Assembly (NCBI GenBank): GCA_044230205.1 | Contig: JBGARN010000002.1 | Location: forward strand, 1-64,000 | Reading direction: 5' to 3' | Source of the DNA: JAEUTH01 sp044230205 | GTDB taxonomy: Bacteria > Bacteroidota > Bacteroidia > AKYH767-A > OLB10 | Length of the DNA: 64,000 nt | Shown: piece by piece, positions 56,010-64,000 of the stretch | How positions within the stretch are numbered: position 1 is the stretch's first letter | Layout: each line of letters begins with the position of its first letter | The notes under the pieces: generated by a model | Database searches by the model: none | The model's input: the letters and a program-made list of their open reading frames with translations, nothing else | What the model was told of the DNA's origin: nothing | Translations under genes and position numbers: made by a program

Positions 56010-57224
56010 ATGAAAACACAATTACTTTCTGCACTGTTTTTTTTATTAAGTGTCACCTGCTTTTCGCAATGGACTCCTGTAAACATAAACAGCGGATACA
56101 GTCTGAAAAAGGTAATATTTACTGATAGCACTACCGGTTATTTAATTGGTGATACCATAATAGGCCTGAACCTTGCCGGCAAAATTTATAAAACCAGTGA
56201 TGCAGGTATAACTTGGGATCAAAAAGATTTTATACTGCTGGCCAATTCCGATATTGATTTCATTCATAGTGATACTGTTTTTGTTTCTTCAAACGATGGA
56301 CAGTATACTTATACAAGACTCACAACCAATGGTGGTACAACCTGGCTAACTGTAAATCCTGATGCACCTAATGGTCCACAACATTTTATATCTGCTACAA
56401 AAGGCTTTGCCACTAAAAACATCAGCGGTAACATTGAGATATATAAAACTACAGACGGTGGCGCGTTCTGGAAACCTACCACAATTACATCCGGACCAAG
56501 TGCAGTACAGGATATTCAATATATAAATGCTACCGAAGGTTTTGTTGGCGGGCTTTATGGTCCTCTTATGGCAAACATTAATATGAGTATGTTGCAAGTT
56601 AACTATATGGGGGCTCAAACATTTGCAACACATGAATTGCAGTTTTTTAACAGTGATACCGGGTATTTTGCGGCTTTGGAAACAGTGAATAATATTTCAT
56701 CTCTTTACTTCACTCCTGACAAAGGAATAACTATACAACCTACTATTGATTTTACTTTGTTCGGGCTTGCGGCAAGTGAAGAAATCATTTCATTCGATTG
56801 TTATGATTTGATGCATTGTCTTTGCCTCACAATCTCCGGCATCATGTTTTATACAGACGATGGCGGGGTAAGCTGGTGGAATGAAAATTCTGGTTATCAG
56901 AATTTATACTCTGTAGACTATCAGCCCGGATTTGCAATTGCTGTTGGTGAAAACGGCTTGGTATTAAGACGTGATTTCTCTACTGCAGTAAATGAGGTCA
57001 GCATTAAAAATCAATTTAGATGCTTTCCAAATCCGGCTCAGCAAAGCATAACAGTAAGTGGTTCAGGAATTATTTATCCTATTACAATTATTGATTTGGC
57101 AGGCAAAACAGTTAGTGTTTCGCAAGACGCTACAATTGAAACCAAAGCATTAACCCCTGGAATATACTTTGCCAGGATTGAAACCTCACGTGGAGTTTAT
57201 CATACTAAATTTGTAAGGTTGTAA
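56010..57224 (+). CDS. YCF48/BNR-repeat-like protein with T9SS type A sorting domain
   Basis: A 404-residue secreted protein with a signal peptide ending SVTCFSQ. Repeated units such as KIYKTSDAGITWDQ and YTRLTTNGGTTWLT, IEIYKTTDGGAFWKP and MFYTDDGGVSWWN are BNR/YCF48-type beta-propeller blades with the S/T-x-D-G-G-x-x-W consensus. The last 75 residues (FPNPAQQSITVSG...LTPGIYFARIETSRG...KFVRL) are a type A sorting domain. It is likely displayed on the surface; the ligand is unknown. The gene is 120 bp after the DUF3667 gene; I see no terminator between them. Confidence 0.85.
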   Translation: MKTQLLSALFFLLSVTCFSQWTPVNINSGYSLKKVIFTDSTTGYLIGDTIIGLNLAGKIYKTSDAGITWDQKDFILLANSDIDFIHSDTVFVSSNDGQYTYTRLTTNGGTTWLTVNPDAPNGPQHFISATKGFATKNISGNIEIYKTTDGGAFWKPTTITSGPSAVQDIQYINATEGFVGGLYGPLMANINMSMLQVNYMGAQTFATHELQFFNSDTGYFAALETVNNISSLYFTPDKGITIQPTIDFTLFGLAASEEIISFDCYDLMHCLCLTISGIMFYTDDGGVSWWNENSGYQNLYSVDYQPGFAIAVGENGLVLRRDFSTAVNEVSIKNQFRCFPNPAQQSITVSGSGIIYPITIIDLAGKTVSVSQDATIETKALTPGIYFARIETSRGVYHTKFVRL

Positions 57225-57471
57225 AATCACTTCAATTGCCCTGAGGAGTTGTTTCCAATTTTAATAAAACAGAATTGTCTTAATGGAGATAAATTAATAT
57301 CGAGCAACTTTTTATTATTTATAAAACTTTTCTGAAGCATAATTAGCTTTCTGAAAAATGATAGGTCTCAAAATATAGACAATATGATCCTCTGTCAATT
57401 TAAGAATGCCAATCAGTTAAAATTCACCTTTTACAGAAGCATGAAAAAAATCAATTGCAGGCACGAAAAGT

Positions 57472-59079
57472 TTATAGTTTAAATACTTTTTGTTTTAGCT
57501 GCATAGTAGCACTGGTAACAACTACTACATATAACCCGGAAGACAAATCAGCTATTGAAGAATACCCTGGTGTTATAATTTTTTCATTTCTAACAAGCCT
57601 GCCTGCATAATCATATATACTAAGTGTTACTGCCGGCACTGTACCCCTGATTTCAATAGTAGTGTTTTGCTGATCAAAATACACCCCGAGCTTATCATCA
57701 TCAATAGTTGACAATCCTGCCGTAAGGTTGCAGGTGTCAACAATGTTTTCACAAATAGCTGAATCAGCAAGAGTGATCAACGAATTTACAGTTGAATTAA
57801 TTACAGATCCGCCAGTAGCCATTATCAGTGCGGGAGTGCTTATCCTGAAAGGCGGATATTCGGTAACTGTTGTTGCAAGACGGTCAGTTTCATTACAGCC
57901 ACTGTTAAAATTATTATCTGTGCGGATCATTATGGGGCTGAAATAGCTGCTGTAATTGGTCGTAAAACCCGAAATTAAAATACCAATACCGTCAAAAGGT
58001 TTGGTTACGTATGGATAATGCGATCCTCCGTTATTGTAAGTGCGGGCCAGCAACAGGTTGCCGTTAAAATCAGTATTGAGTATTAAATGCTTGTTAGGTA
58101 CAAATCCTGTTGTAGGATAACTCATTGTAGCCACTGCCAATGCATAGCCGTTAGTGGTGCTGATAATGGATGAAGCATTCTCGCTGTGGTCAGGATTGGT
58201 TCCGTGATAACTCCGGCACCATGCAGTATCTCCGGCAGCATCGGTGGTTATCAGGAACTCATCGGCATACGATTGAAAATTTGTTTTCATCACTGTAGTT
58301 GCTCCGCATAGTGCAAATCCGCCACCGGGCAATGAAAGCAGTCCGTATCCACAGCTATATTGATTGGTATCGCCATACGCTTTCAGAAAATTTACATTTC
58401 CATTTTGATCTGTTTTTAGTAAAAAAGCGTAAAACGTGCCCTGGTCAATATACCTGCCTGTAGCTGCATAGCCGCTGTCAGGTGTCTGCACTATATCAAA
58501 AGCTTCATCAATGTTATGATAGGTTCCGTAACTTTTACCCCATAGGTAATTTCCATACTCATCAAGCTTAGCGATATAAACATCGCAGTAAGGGCTGCCT
58601 GCATCCTGGCCAAAGCTGTTGGTTTTACCGGCAATAACAAGGTCGTGCTTACTGGTTTCAATAATACTGTTCACCAGGTCATCACCCGTGCCCTGCATTA
58701 TTTTTTGCCAGATAACATTTCCGCTGCCATCAGTTTTTGCAATAAGGATATTGTATGCATTGAAGGAGCCAACACTTGCTGCTATTACAAAACCACCATC
58801 GTAAGTAGGAATTGCACGCTGTGAAATATTTCCAACTGTAGAACTGTTATTAAAAGCACGGCACCAAACTACATCTCCATCACAATCGGTTCGAGCCATA
58901 AACACTTTATAGTTACCCGTATTAATAATTCCTGTAAACAGGTAACCGCCATCTGCAAGTTGGTAAGCACCAAAGGACTCTGCATCAGCGCCTGCATCGT
59001 AAAATTTTTGAAAAGTATTTTGCGCTTTGGCAGTAATTGAAACAATAACAAAAATAATAGCACTTATAAAAACTTTCAT
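57472..59079 (-). CDS. Beta-propeller protein with T9SS type A-like sorting domain
   Basis: A 535-residue exported protein (signal peptide ending TAKAQ). Residues about 25-420 are repeated units of the kind ADGGYLFTGIINTGNYKVFMARTD, PTYDGGFVIAASVG, TPDSGYAATGRYIDQGT and LPGGGFALCGATT, i.e. a propeller with the DGGFxxxG motif. The C-terminal part (from GVYFDQQNTTIEIRG to ATMQLKQKVFKL, with LSIYDYAGRLV and LSSGLYVVVV) is a T9SS type A domain without the usual YPNP opening. It is convergent with the previous T9SS gene. Function unknown. Confidence 0.82.
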   Translation of the reverse strand: MKVFISAIIFVIVSITAKAQNTFQKFYDAGADAESFGAYQLADGGYLFTGIINTGNYKVFMARTDCDGDVVWCRAFNNSSTVGNISQRAIPTYDGGFVIAASVGSFNAYNILIAKTDGSGNVIWQKIMQGTGDDLVNSIIETSKHDLVIAGKTNSFGQDAGSPYCDVYIAKLDEYGNYLWGKSYGTYHNIDEAFDIVQTPDSGYAATGRYIDQGTFYAFLLKTDQNGNVNFLKAYGDTNQYSCGYGLLSLPGGGFALCGATTVMKTNFQSYADEFLITTDAAGDTAWCRSYHGTNPDHSENASSIISTTNGYALAVATMSYPTTGFVPNKHLILNTDFNGNLLLARTYNNGGSHYPYVTKPFDGIGILISGFTTNYSSYFSPIMIRTDNNFNSGCNETDRLATTVTEYPPFRISTPALIMATGGSVINSTVNSLITLADSAICENIVDTCNLTAGLSTIDDDKLGVYFDQQNTTIEIRGTVPAVTLSIYDYAGRLVRNEKIITPGYSSIADLSSGLYVVVVTSATMQLKQKVFKL

Positions 59080-59107
59080 GGAATTGCTTACATTTTAAGA
59101 GTACTCA

Positions 59108-59138
59108 AAAATATAAATTGATGTCAGTTAAAAAACAA
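59108..59138 (-). promoter_or_regulatory. Probable promoter of the 535-residue T9SS protein gene
   Basis: On the minus strand TTG, 20 bases, TATATTTT (one mismatch to TAnnTTTG). The leader would be about 24 bases to the ATG at 59079. Confidence 0.4.
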
Positions 59139-59209
59139 AACACTTAAATCCAGTAAGGGCAATAATCTTACAAGGTTGTACAAAATTAAGCAATAAGTAC
59201 CTTAGCAAA

Positions 59210-61663
59210 GTGAAAAAGTACTTGCGGTATCTACTTTACGTTTTAGGAATTCTGGTGGTTTTGTCAATATCGCTTTTTGCTTATGTGTATTATAATAAAG
59301 CCCAATTACTGAAAAGCATTACAACAGCAATGAGTGAAACACTTCGCGCCAAAGTTACTGCCGAAGATCTCAAGGCTACTTTTTTCAACGACTTCCCTCG
59401 AATTTCATTATCGCTTATTAACACCGAAGTGCATGATTCGTTATATAACATTTACCATACACCCTTGATCAGTGCTGAAAAGGTTTACTTAAAAACCGAC
59501 ATTACAGAATTGTTATTTATGAGAATTAATATCAACTCGTTTAAAATTAAAAATGCATCGTTTACTATTTTTAAAACACCTTCAGGTTATTCCAATGATT
59601 ACATTTTCAGGAATATCGATTCGGATACAGTAAAAAAAGAAAAGGGGAAGGGCAGTGTTAAATTAAACATTGAAGAAATAATTTTTGAAAATGTAAAAGT
59701 GGTAATGAATGACAGTTTGAAAGTTAAGCGATTTGCCATTGACTTTCAGAAATTATCCAATCATCTTGACAGAACCGACTCAATAGTAAATATTAATATG
59801 GCCGGCCAACTTCATTTTGGCGGGTTAGGATTTAACTTGCGTAAAGGCATGTACCTTGAAAATAAAAATGCCACAGTTAATTTTCATCTTAAAATAGTAA
59901 AAGGTTCTCAAACACTGCAAATTCTTCCGCAATCTGAGCTCGTAATTGATAAAAGCCAATTTAAGCTTGCCGGAAAATTGTTCACCGGTAAAAACTCGTA
60001 CCTGCAACTTAACTTTAAAAATGCCGGAGTTTCTTTTCAGCTGGCTTCAACTGTTGTCACCAAAAAAATTGCTGGAAAACTTGCTAAATTTAAATGGACA
60101 TCAGCACTTCAAACCGACTTTACACTTAAAACCAGGTTAGACACAACAGGTCTTGATCCTGAGATTGATATTCATGCTACCTCTTCCCGGGGCATCGCAG
60201 TTACCATTGGCGGAATTGTGATTGACCATGTAAAGTTTGATGGCTATTTTACAAATCACACCGATTCAGGCAAAGAAGCAGGTGATCCTAATTCTCAAAT
60301 CCGTTTTAAAGATTTAAGTGCGTCCATTGAAGGATTTCCATTTAAGGGAACTTTAGTGGTAAACAATTTTGAAACCACAAGAATTAACCTTGATGTTATT
60401 TCTTCCTGCCGCCTGAATGAACAAAAAGATATGGTGGATCAAAACCTTCTCGATCTGAAAAGCGGGAAGCTTGATTTGCAACTACATTATTCCGGACCTG
60501 TTGATACGCTTTATTATAGTGAATCAAAAAAACTTATCGGAAGCTTAAATGGTAAATTAAATATTGAAAACGGAGAGTTTATTTACCTGCCTAAAAAATT
60601 CAAATTTCTAAAATTGAATGTGCATTGCACTTTTAATGAAAGTGATTTTACTATTCATAAGCTTACAGGCCAAATTAACCGAAGTTCATTTAATGCAACC
60701 GGCAATGTATCTCAGCTTATACCATTCTTAATTGCCCCTGATGCCAACACGGTGGCTCAGCTTGACTTCAGGAGTGATGGGATATATCTGGATGATTTTA
60801 TGCAACCATCGACAAAATCAGCAACAAAAAAGACCTCTTCTAAAAAGGCAAAATTATCAGTTTCGAAAAAAATTGATGAAATAATAAACAACATTAACCT
60901 TGATGCACATTTAAGTGCTGATGTTATTAATTTCAAAAAATTTACCGGCAAAAATGCTCATGCAAAATGCATGATTACCTTTACGGGTGTAACACTCACT
61001 GATTTTTCAATGGAGAATTCCGGAGGTATGTATTCCCTTGATGTTGCTTTTAATAAGCAGAGTAACAACAATTATAAACTAAATGCAAAAGTTGAAGTTA
61101 GTAATGCCGATGCGGAGCAGTTGTTTCTGTCATGCAGCAATTTTGGCCAGGATAAAATAACGGATAAGAATATTAAAGGAACCATAAGCTTAAAAGCTGA
61201 TTATACCTGTTCTCTGAACAATGCATTACAGGTAGTTCCTGAAACTATGGATGGCACTGTATCCTACACCATAAAAAACGGGCAGCTGAACCACCTGAAA
61301 GTTTTGAATGATATTACAAAATTTGTTTTTCGCGATCGCGATTTTGATAATATTACTTTTCAGGATATCATAAGTAAAGTTGATATTAATGGTCCTGATA
61401 TTGATATTGGCCAGTTAGATATAGCTTCAAATGTACTGAGCATGCGTGTTAATGGTATTTATAGTTTTAAAAATAATACCGACATGAGTATACAGATTCC
61501 CCTGAAAAATTTTGAGAGGTCAGACAAACAATATAATATTACCCTTGAGGATTTATACAATTACAAAGGAGCTAATGTTTTTCTTCGGGCTAAATCAAAG
61601 GAAAATGGTAAAGTTGCAATTACTTACGATCCATTGAAGAAATTCAGAAAACCGAAAAAGTAG
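59210..61663 (+). CDS. AsmA-like C-terminal domain protein
   Basis: An 817-residue protein with one N-terminal transmembrane helix (about 5-28) and a long periplasmic beta-rich region. The AsmA-like C-terminal domain covers about residues 590-790 (GTVSYTIKNGQLNHLKVL, then FRDRDFDNITFQDIISKVDINGPDIDIGQLDI). AsmA/TamB-type proteins bridge the periplasm and move phospholipids to the outer membrane; the family assignment is firm, the lipid-transport role is extended from E. coli homologues. The gene begins with GTG, with no ATG close by, and a TTG / 18 bases / TACCTTAG pair lies immediately upstream (59176-59204), implying a very short leader. Confidence 0.83.
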   Translation: MKKYLRYLLYVLGILVVLSISLFAYVYYNKAQLLKSITTAMSETLRAKVTAEDLKATFFNDFPRISLSLINTEVHDSLYNIYHTPLISAEKVYLKTDITELLFMRININSFKIKNASFTIFKTPSGYSNDYIFRNIDSDTVKKEKGKGSVKLNIEEIIFENVKVVMNDSLKVKRFAIDFQKLSNHLDRTDSIVNINMAGQLHFGGLGFNLRKGMYLENKNATVNFHLKIVKGSQTLQILPQSELVIDKSQFKLAGKLFTGKNSYLQLNFKNAGVSFQLASTVVTKKIAGKLAKFKWTSALQTDFTLKTRLDTTGLDPEIDIHATSSRGIAVTIGGIVIDHVKFDGYFTNHTDSGKEAGDPNSQIRFKDLSASIEGFPFKGTLVVNNFETTRINLDVISSCRLNEQKDMVDQNLLDLKSGKLDLQLHYSGPVDTLYYSESKKLIGSLNGKLNIENGEFIYLPKKFKFLKLNVHCTFNESDFTIHKLTGQINRSSFNATGNVSQLIPFLIAPDANTVAQLDFRSDGIYLDDFMQPSTKSATKKTSSKKAKLSVSKKIDEIINNINLDAHLSADVINFKKFTGKNAHAKCMITFTGVTLTDFSMENSGGMYSLDVAFNKQSNNNYKLNAKVEVSNADAEQLFLSCSNFGQDKITDKNIKGTISLKADYTCSLNNALQVVPETMDGTVSYTIKNGQLNHLKVLNDITKFVFRDRDFDNITFQDIISKVDINGPDIDIGQLDIASNVLSMRVNGIYSFKNNTDMSIQIPLKNFERSDKQYNITLEDLYNYKGANVFLRAKSKENGKVAITYDPLKKFRKPKK

Positions 61664-61727
61664 CAGCAGCAAAATTGAATTAATTACTAATAATAAAAAT
61701 CCTTTTAATTTATTGCCTTGATGCCTG

Positions 61728-61761
61728 TTGATTCAATCATTTTAACTTTCAAATACATTTA
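61728..61761 (+). promoter_or_regulatory. Probable promoter of the GT39-like gene
   Basis: TTG, 23 bases, TACATTTA (one mismatch to TAnnTTTG), leaving about 12 bases to the ATG at 61774. Confidence 0.4.
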
Positions 61762-61773
61762 TTACAAGCCTGC

Positions 61774-63324
61774 ATGAAAAAAATTTCTGAACTCTGGGAG
61801 CAGAAACCGCTGCTGCTGATTTTATTTCTCGGTGGTTTTTTCAGGCTAATAGCTGTAATACTTTCCAAGGGCTATGGCATGAGCGATGATCATTTTTTGG
61901 TTATTGAACCTTCTCAATCATGGGTTGACGGGCATGACTATAACAACTGGTTGCCATCCCTCACACCGGGACTTACACAAGCAAGTGGCCATAGCATGCT
62001 TTACCCCGGCTTACATTACCTCTTCTTTTTAATTTGCGATAAAATTGGTTTTACAGATCCGCAGGGCAAAATGTACATTGTCAGACTGCTTCATGCAATC
62101 TGGTCGATGCTGGTGGTTTGGATCGGATATAAAATTACATTGCGTATAGGAGGCGTTAAAGCTGCAAAAGCAGCGGGGCTGCTGCTGGCAATATATTTCT
62201 TTATGCCGATGTTAAGCGTGCGCAATCTTGTAGAAATGGTTTGCATTCCTCCACTTGTGCTTGCCACATGGTATTATTACCGCTACCAGACTGATGCGCG
62301 TAAAGCCGGTTTTTATGCCGGGCTGATGTTAGGCATAGCTTTCAGTATTCGCTTTCAAACGGCAACGTTTATAGCAGGTTATGGATTGGTGATATTGCTT
62401 ATGCGCAATTGGAAAATGCTTGCCTGGTTGATTATTGGCGGAGTTTTAAGCGTAGGTATCGTCCAGGCATGCACAGATATGATTATCTGGGGCAGGCCTT
62501 TTGTTGAGTTTGCCGAATATGTAAGGTACAACATGGAAAATAGTGAAACCTATGGTGTTAGTGCCTGGTACAAATACCTGCTGTTGCTGGGTGGAATAAT
62601 GCTACCGCCCTTAAGTATTATGCTCATGTATGGCTTTTTACAATCGTGGCGTAAGTATCTGATAGTGTTTCTTCCGGCATTTATATTTTTTGTTTTTCAT
62701 AGCATGTTTCCCAACAAACAAGAAAGGTTCATTATGCCTGCAGTGCCATTTATCATTATGGGCGGGACAGCCGGCTGGTACATGATGCTTGAACAAAGTC
62801 AAAAACAATGGATGTATAAACTTACACGTATTGCATTTGTTGTATTTTTTGTGCTTAATACCATTCCATTGTTTGTAATATCTGCCGCCTATAGCAAACG
62901 CAGCAGGGTTGAAGCAATGGTTTATCTGCGAAATAAGAATGATGCCAATAATTTTTGCATTGAACAATCAATGGATGAAAGCAGCACATTGCCACCGCTT
63001 TATTATTTTGGAAAATGGGGACACGTTTATGAACTGAATGCACTCCGTCCTATGTCACAATTATTGTGCGAGGTTAAAAATGCCGATTCACTAACACGGC
63101 CAGGTTATGTGCTTTTTATTAAGGACGATGACCTGGATAAACGGGTAGCAAAATTTAAAACGTATTTTCCAAACATCAGTTATGAGACTTTAATTGAGCC
63201 GGGATTTATTGACAAAGTGCTGCACAAGCTGAATCCACGTAATAAGAATTACAACATATACATTTATCGCATTAATTATAAAACTGAAGAGCAGAAAAAT
63301 ATTGCAGAAGCTAAATGCGACTAA
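61774..63324 (+). CDS. GT-C membrane glycosyltransferase (GT39/GT22-like)
   Basis: A 516-residue polytopic protein with about ten helices. After the first helix comes GYGMSDDHF (residues 33-41), whose paired aspartates in the first periplasmic loop match the catalytic acidic motif of GT-C enzymes (ArnT/PMT and ALG9-like). Residues 60-80 (SGHSMLYPGLHYLFF) and the R-rich cytoplasmic turns also fit. These enzymes transfer sugars from polyprenyl-phosphate donors to lipids or proteins in the periplasm. The acceptor is unknown; Bacteroidota use such enzymes in surface glycan and protein O-glycosylation. There is no glycan cluster around it. Confidence 0.8.
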   Translation: MKKISELWEQKPLLLILFLGGFFRLIAVILSKGYGMSDDHFLVIEPSQSWVDGHDYNNWLPSLTPGLTQASGHSMLYPGLHYLFFLICDKIGFTDPQGKMYIVRLLHAIWSMLVVWIGYKITLRIGGVKAAKAAGLLLAIYFFMPMLSVRNLVEMVCIPPLVLATWYYYRYQTDARKAGFYAGLMLGIAFSIRFQTATFIAGYGLVILLMRNWKMLAWLIIGGVLSVGIVQACTDMIIWGRPFVEFAEYVRYNMENSETYGVSAWYKYLLLLGGIMLPPLSIMLMYGFLQSWRKYLIVFLPAFIFFVFHSMFPNKQERFIMPAVPFIIMGGTAGWYMMLEQSQKQWMYKLTRIAFVVFFVLNTIPLFVISAAYSKRSRVEAMVYLRNKNDANNFCIEQSMDESSTLPPLYYFGKWGHVYELNALRPMSQLLCEVKNADSLTRPGYVLFIKDDDLDKRVAKFKTYFPNISYETLIEPGFIDKVLHKLNPRNKNYNIYIYRINYKTEEQKNIAEAKCD

Positions 63325-63370
63325 AACATACCTTAATAATCAGATAAAATAATAAAAGGAAATATCACCC

Positions 63371-64000
63371 ATGAACAAATTACAAAATTATGCATTGGGC
63401 AAATGGACAGCCGGTGCTGATGATGGACAGACACTTTACAATGCAATTACTGGCGATGCTGTTGCAACAGCTTCAAGCAAGGGATTAGATTTTGCGGCCA
63501 TGTGCAATTATGCACGTACCGTTGGCGGACCTGCACTTCGTAAAATGACTTTTCATGAACGAGGTCGCATGTTGAAATCACTTGCACTTTATTTAAGTGA
63601 GCGCAAAGAAAATTTTTATAAAGTGAGTTGGGCTACCGGTGCAACGCGTGCAGATAGCTGGGTTGATATTGAAGGTGGTTTCGGCAATCTGTTTACATAT
63701 GCAAGCCTGCGCAGGCAGTTTCCTGATGAAACTTTTTGTCTGGATGGCGATGTGGCCAAACTTAGCAAGGGCGGAAGTTTTATAGGCCATCATATTTGCG
63801 TTCCTAAAGAAGGTGTTGCCATCCACATTAATGCATTTAATTTTCCGGTGTGGGGAATGCTTGAAAAAATTGCAGTGAATTTATTTGCAGGAGTTCCTGC
63901 AATAGTAAAACCAGCAACAATAACGTCATTTTTAACTGAAGCTGTTTTTAAAGAAATTATTGCAAGCGGTTTGGTTCCTGAAGGTTCATTGCAATTAATA
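63371..64000 (+). CDS. paaZ: PaaZ, phenylacetic acid degradation bifunctional protein (5' part)
   Basis: The first 210 codons of a gene that runs off the window. The translation starts MNKLQNYALGKWTAGADDG, then TLYNAITGDAVATASSKGLD and KMTFHERGRMLKSLALYLSE, which are typical of PaaZ. The aldehyde-dehydrogenase-type cofactor site follows (INAFNFPVWGMLEKIAVNLFAGVPAIVKPA order, with NFPVWG near residue 157). PaaZ opens the oxepin-CoA ring and oxidises the resulting semialdehyde in aerobic phenylacetate breakdown. A plain aldehyde dehydrogenase is less likely because of the N-terminal pattern. The hydratase half and any other paa genes would lie beyond position 64000. Confidence 0.9.
   Translation, partial: MNKLQNYALGKWTAGADDGQTLYNAITGDAVATASSKGLDFAAMCNYARTVGGPALRKMTFHERGRMLKSLALYLSERKENFYKVSWATGATRADSWVDIEGGFGNLFTYASLRRQFPDETFCLDGDVAKLSKGGSFIGHHICVPKEGVAIHINAFNFPVWGMLEKIAVNLFAGVPAIVKPATITSFLTEAVFKEIIASGLVPEGSLQLI

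Noticed and set aside
1..64000. tRNA genes, CRISPR arrays, insertion sequences, prophage or toxin-antitoxin modules
   Set aside because: I found no cloverleaf-like sequences, regularly spaced repeats, transposase genes or terminal inverted repeats by eye. A tRNA or covariance-model scan would be decisive.

Overview
The window is a chromosomal segment of a member of the Bacteroidota. By eye it is AT-rich (I did not compute GC). The evidence is taxon-typical: several type IX secretion (T9SS) cargo proteins with C-terminal sorting domains, a SusC/SusD pair, families largely confined to the phylum (DUF5916, DUF4421, DUF3667, DUF2752 next to TM2, S46 peptidase), and promoters of the TTG/TAnnTTTG type instead of -35/-10. 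Purine-rich Shine-Dalgarno sequences are scarce. A free-living Chitinophagales- or Sphingobacteriales-like organism seems likely, but I cannot fix the order from sequence alone. I saw no rRNA, tRNA, CRISPR array, insertion sequence or prophage. Coding density is high, and no gap longer than about 300 bases is empty.

Layout. 1-9.9 kb: CPBP protease, dusB, a secreted M6-like zinc protease, a large SBBP-repeat T9SS protein, then a probable rbfA - methyltransferase - LolC/E-type permease operon. 10-19 kb: MsbA-like ABC exporter, AlkA-like glycosylase, an orphan T9SS sorting-domain remnant, a DUF5916 outer-membrane protein, a PQQ-dehydrogenase lipoprotein - DUF2752 - TM2 operon, and a divergent malate-synthase-like protein whose metal site looks eroded. 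19-25 kb: a SusD gene broken by a frameshift, its SusC partner lacking the usual N-terminal domain, then a three-gene operon (TPR-like secreted protein, membrane protein, winged-helix regulator) with an operator-like palindrome inside its promoter. 25-33 kb: housekeeping metabolism (pterin dehydratase, malate dehydrogenase, DAHP synthase/chorismate mutase fusion, thymidylate kinase) and an M1 aminopeptidase. 33-47 kb: a modular lamin-tail adhesin-like protein, a MurG-like glycosyltransferase, a T9SS protein, dprA, a TonB-dependent receptor, dCMP deaminase, a DPP11-type S46 peptidase, an SRPBCC protein and kdsB. 47-64 kb: a type-B T9SS repeat protein frameshifted by a 19-bp tandem duplication, a malic enzyme - serine dehydratase - DUF3667 operon, two more T9SS proteins, an AsmA-like protein, a GT39-like membrane glycosyltransferase, and the 5' part of paaZ running off the window.

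The genes fit a proteolytic, amino-acid-using lifestyle. Secreted and periplasmic peptidases (M6-like, M1, DPP11) supply peptides, serine dehydratase and malic enzyme feed pyruvate, and paaZ points to aromatic amino acid catabolism just outside the window. I did not find a single coherent new system. The most unusual items are the active-site-altered malate synthase homologue, the two frameshifted surface-protein genes (one with an explicit 19-bp duplication), the orphan sorting domain, and the putative self-regulated TPR/membrane/winged-helix operon.
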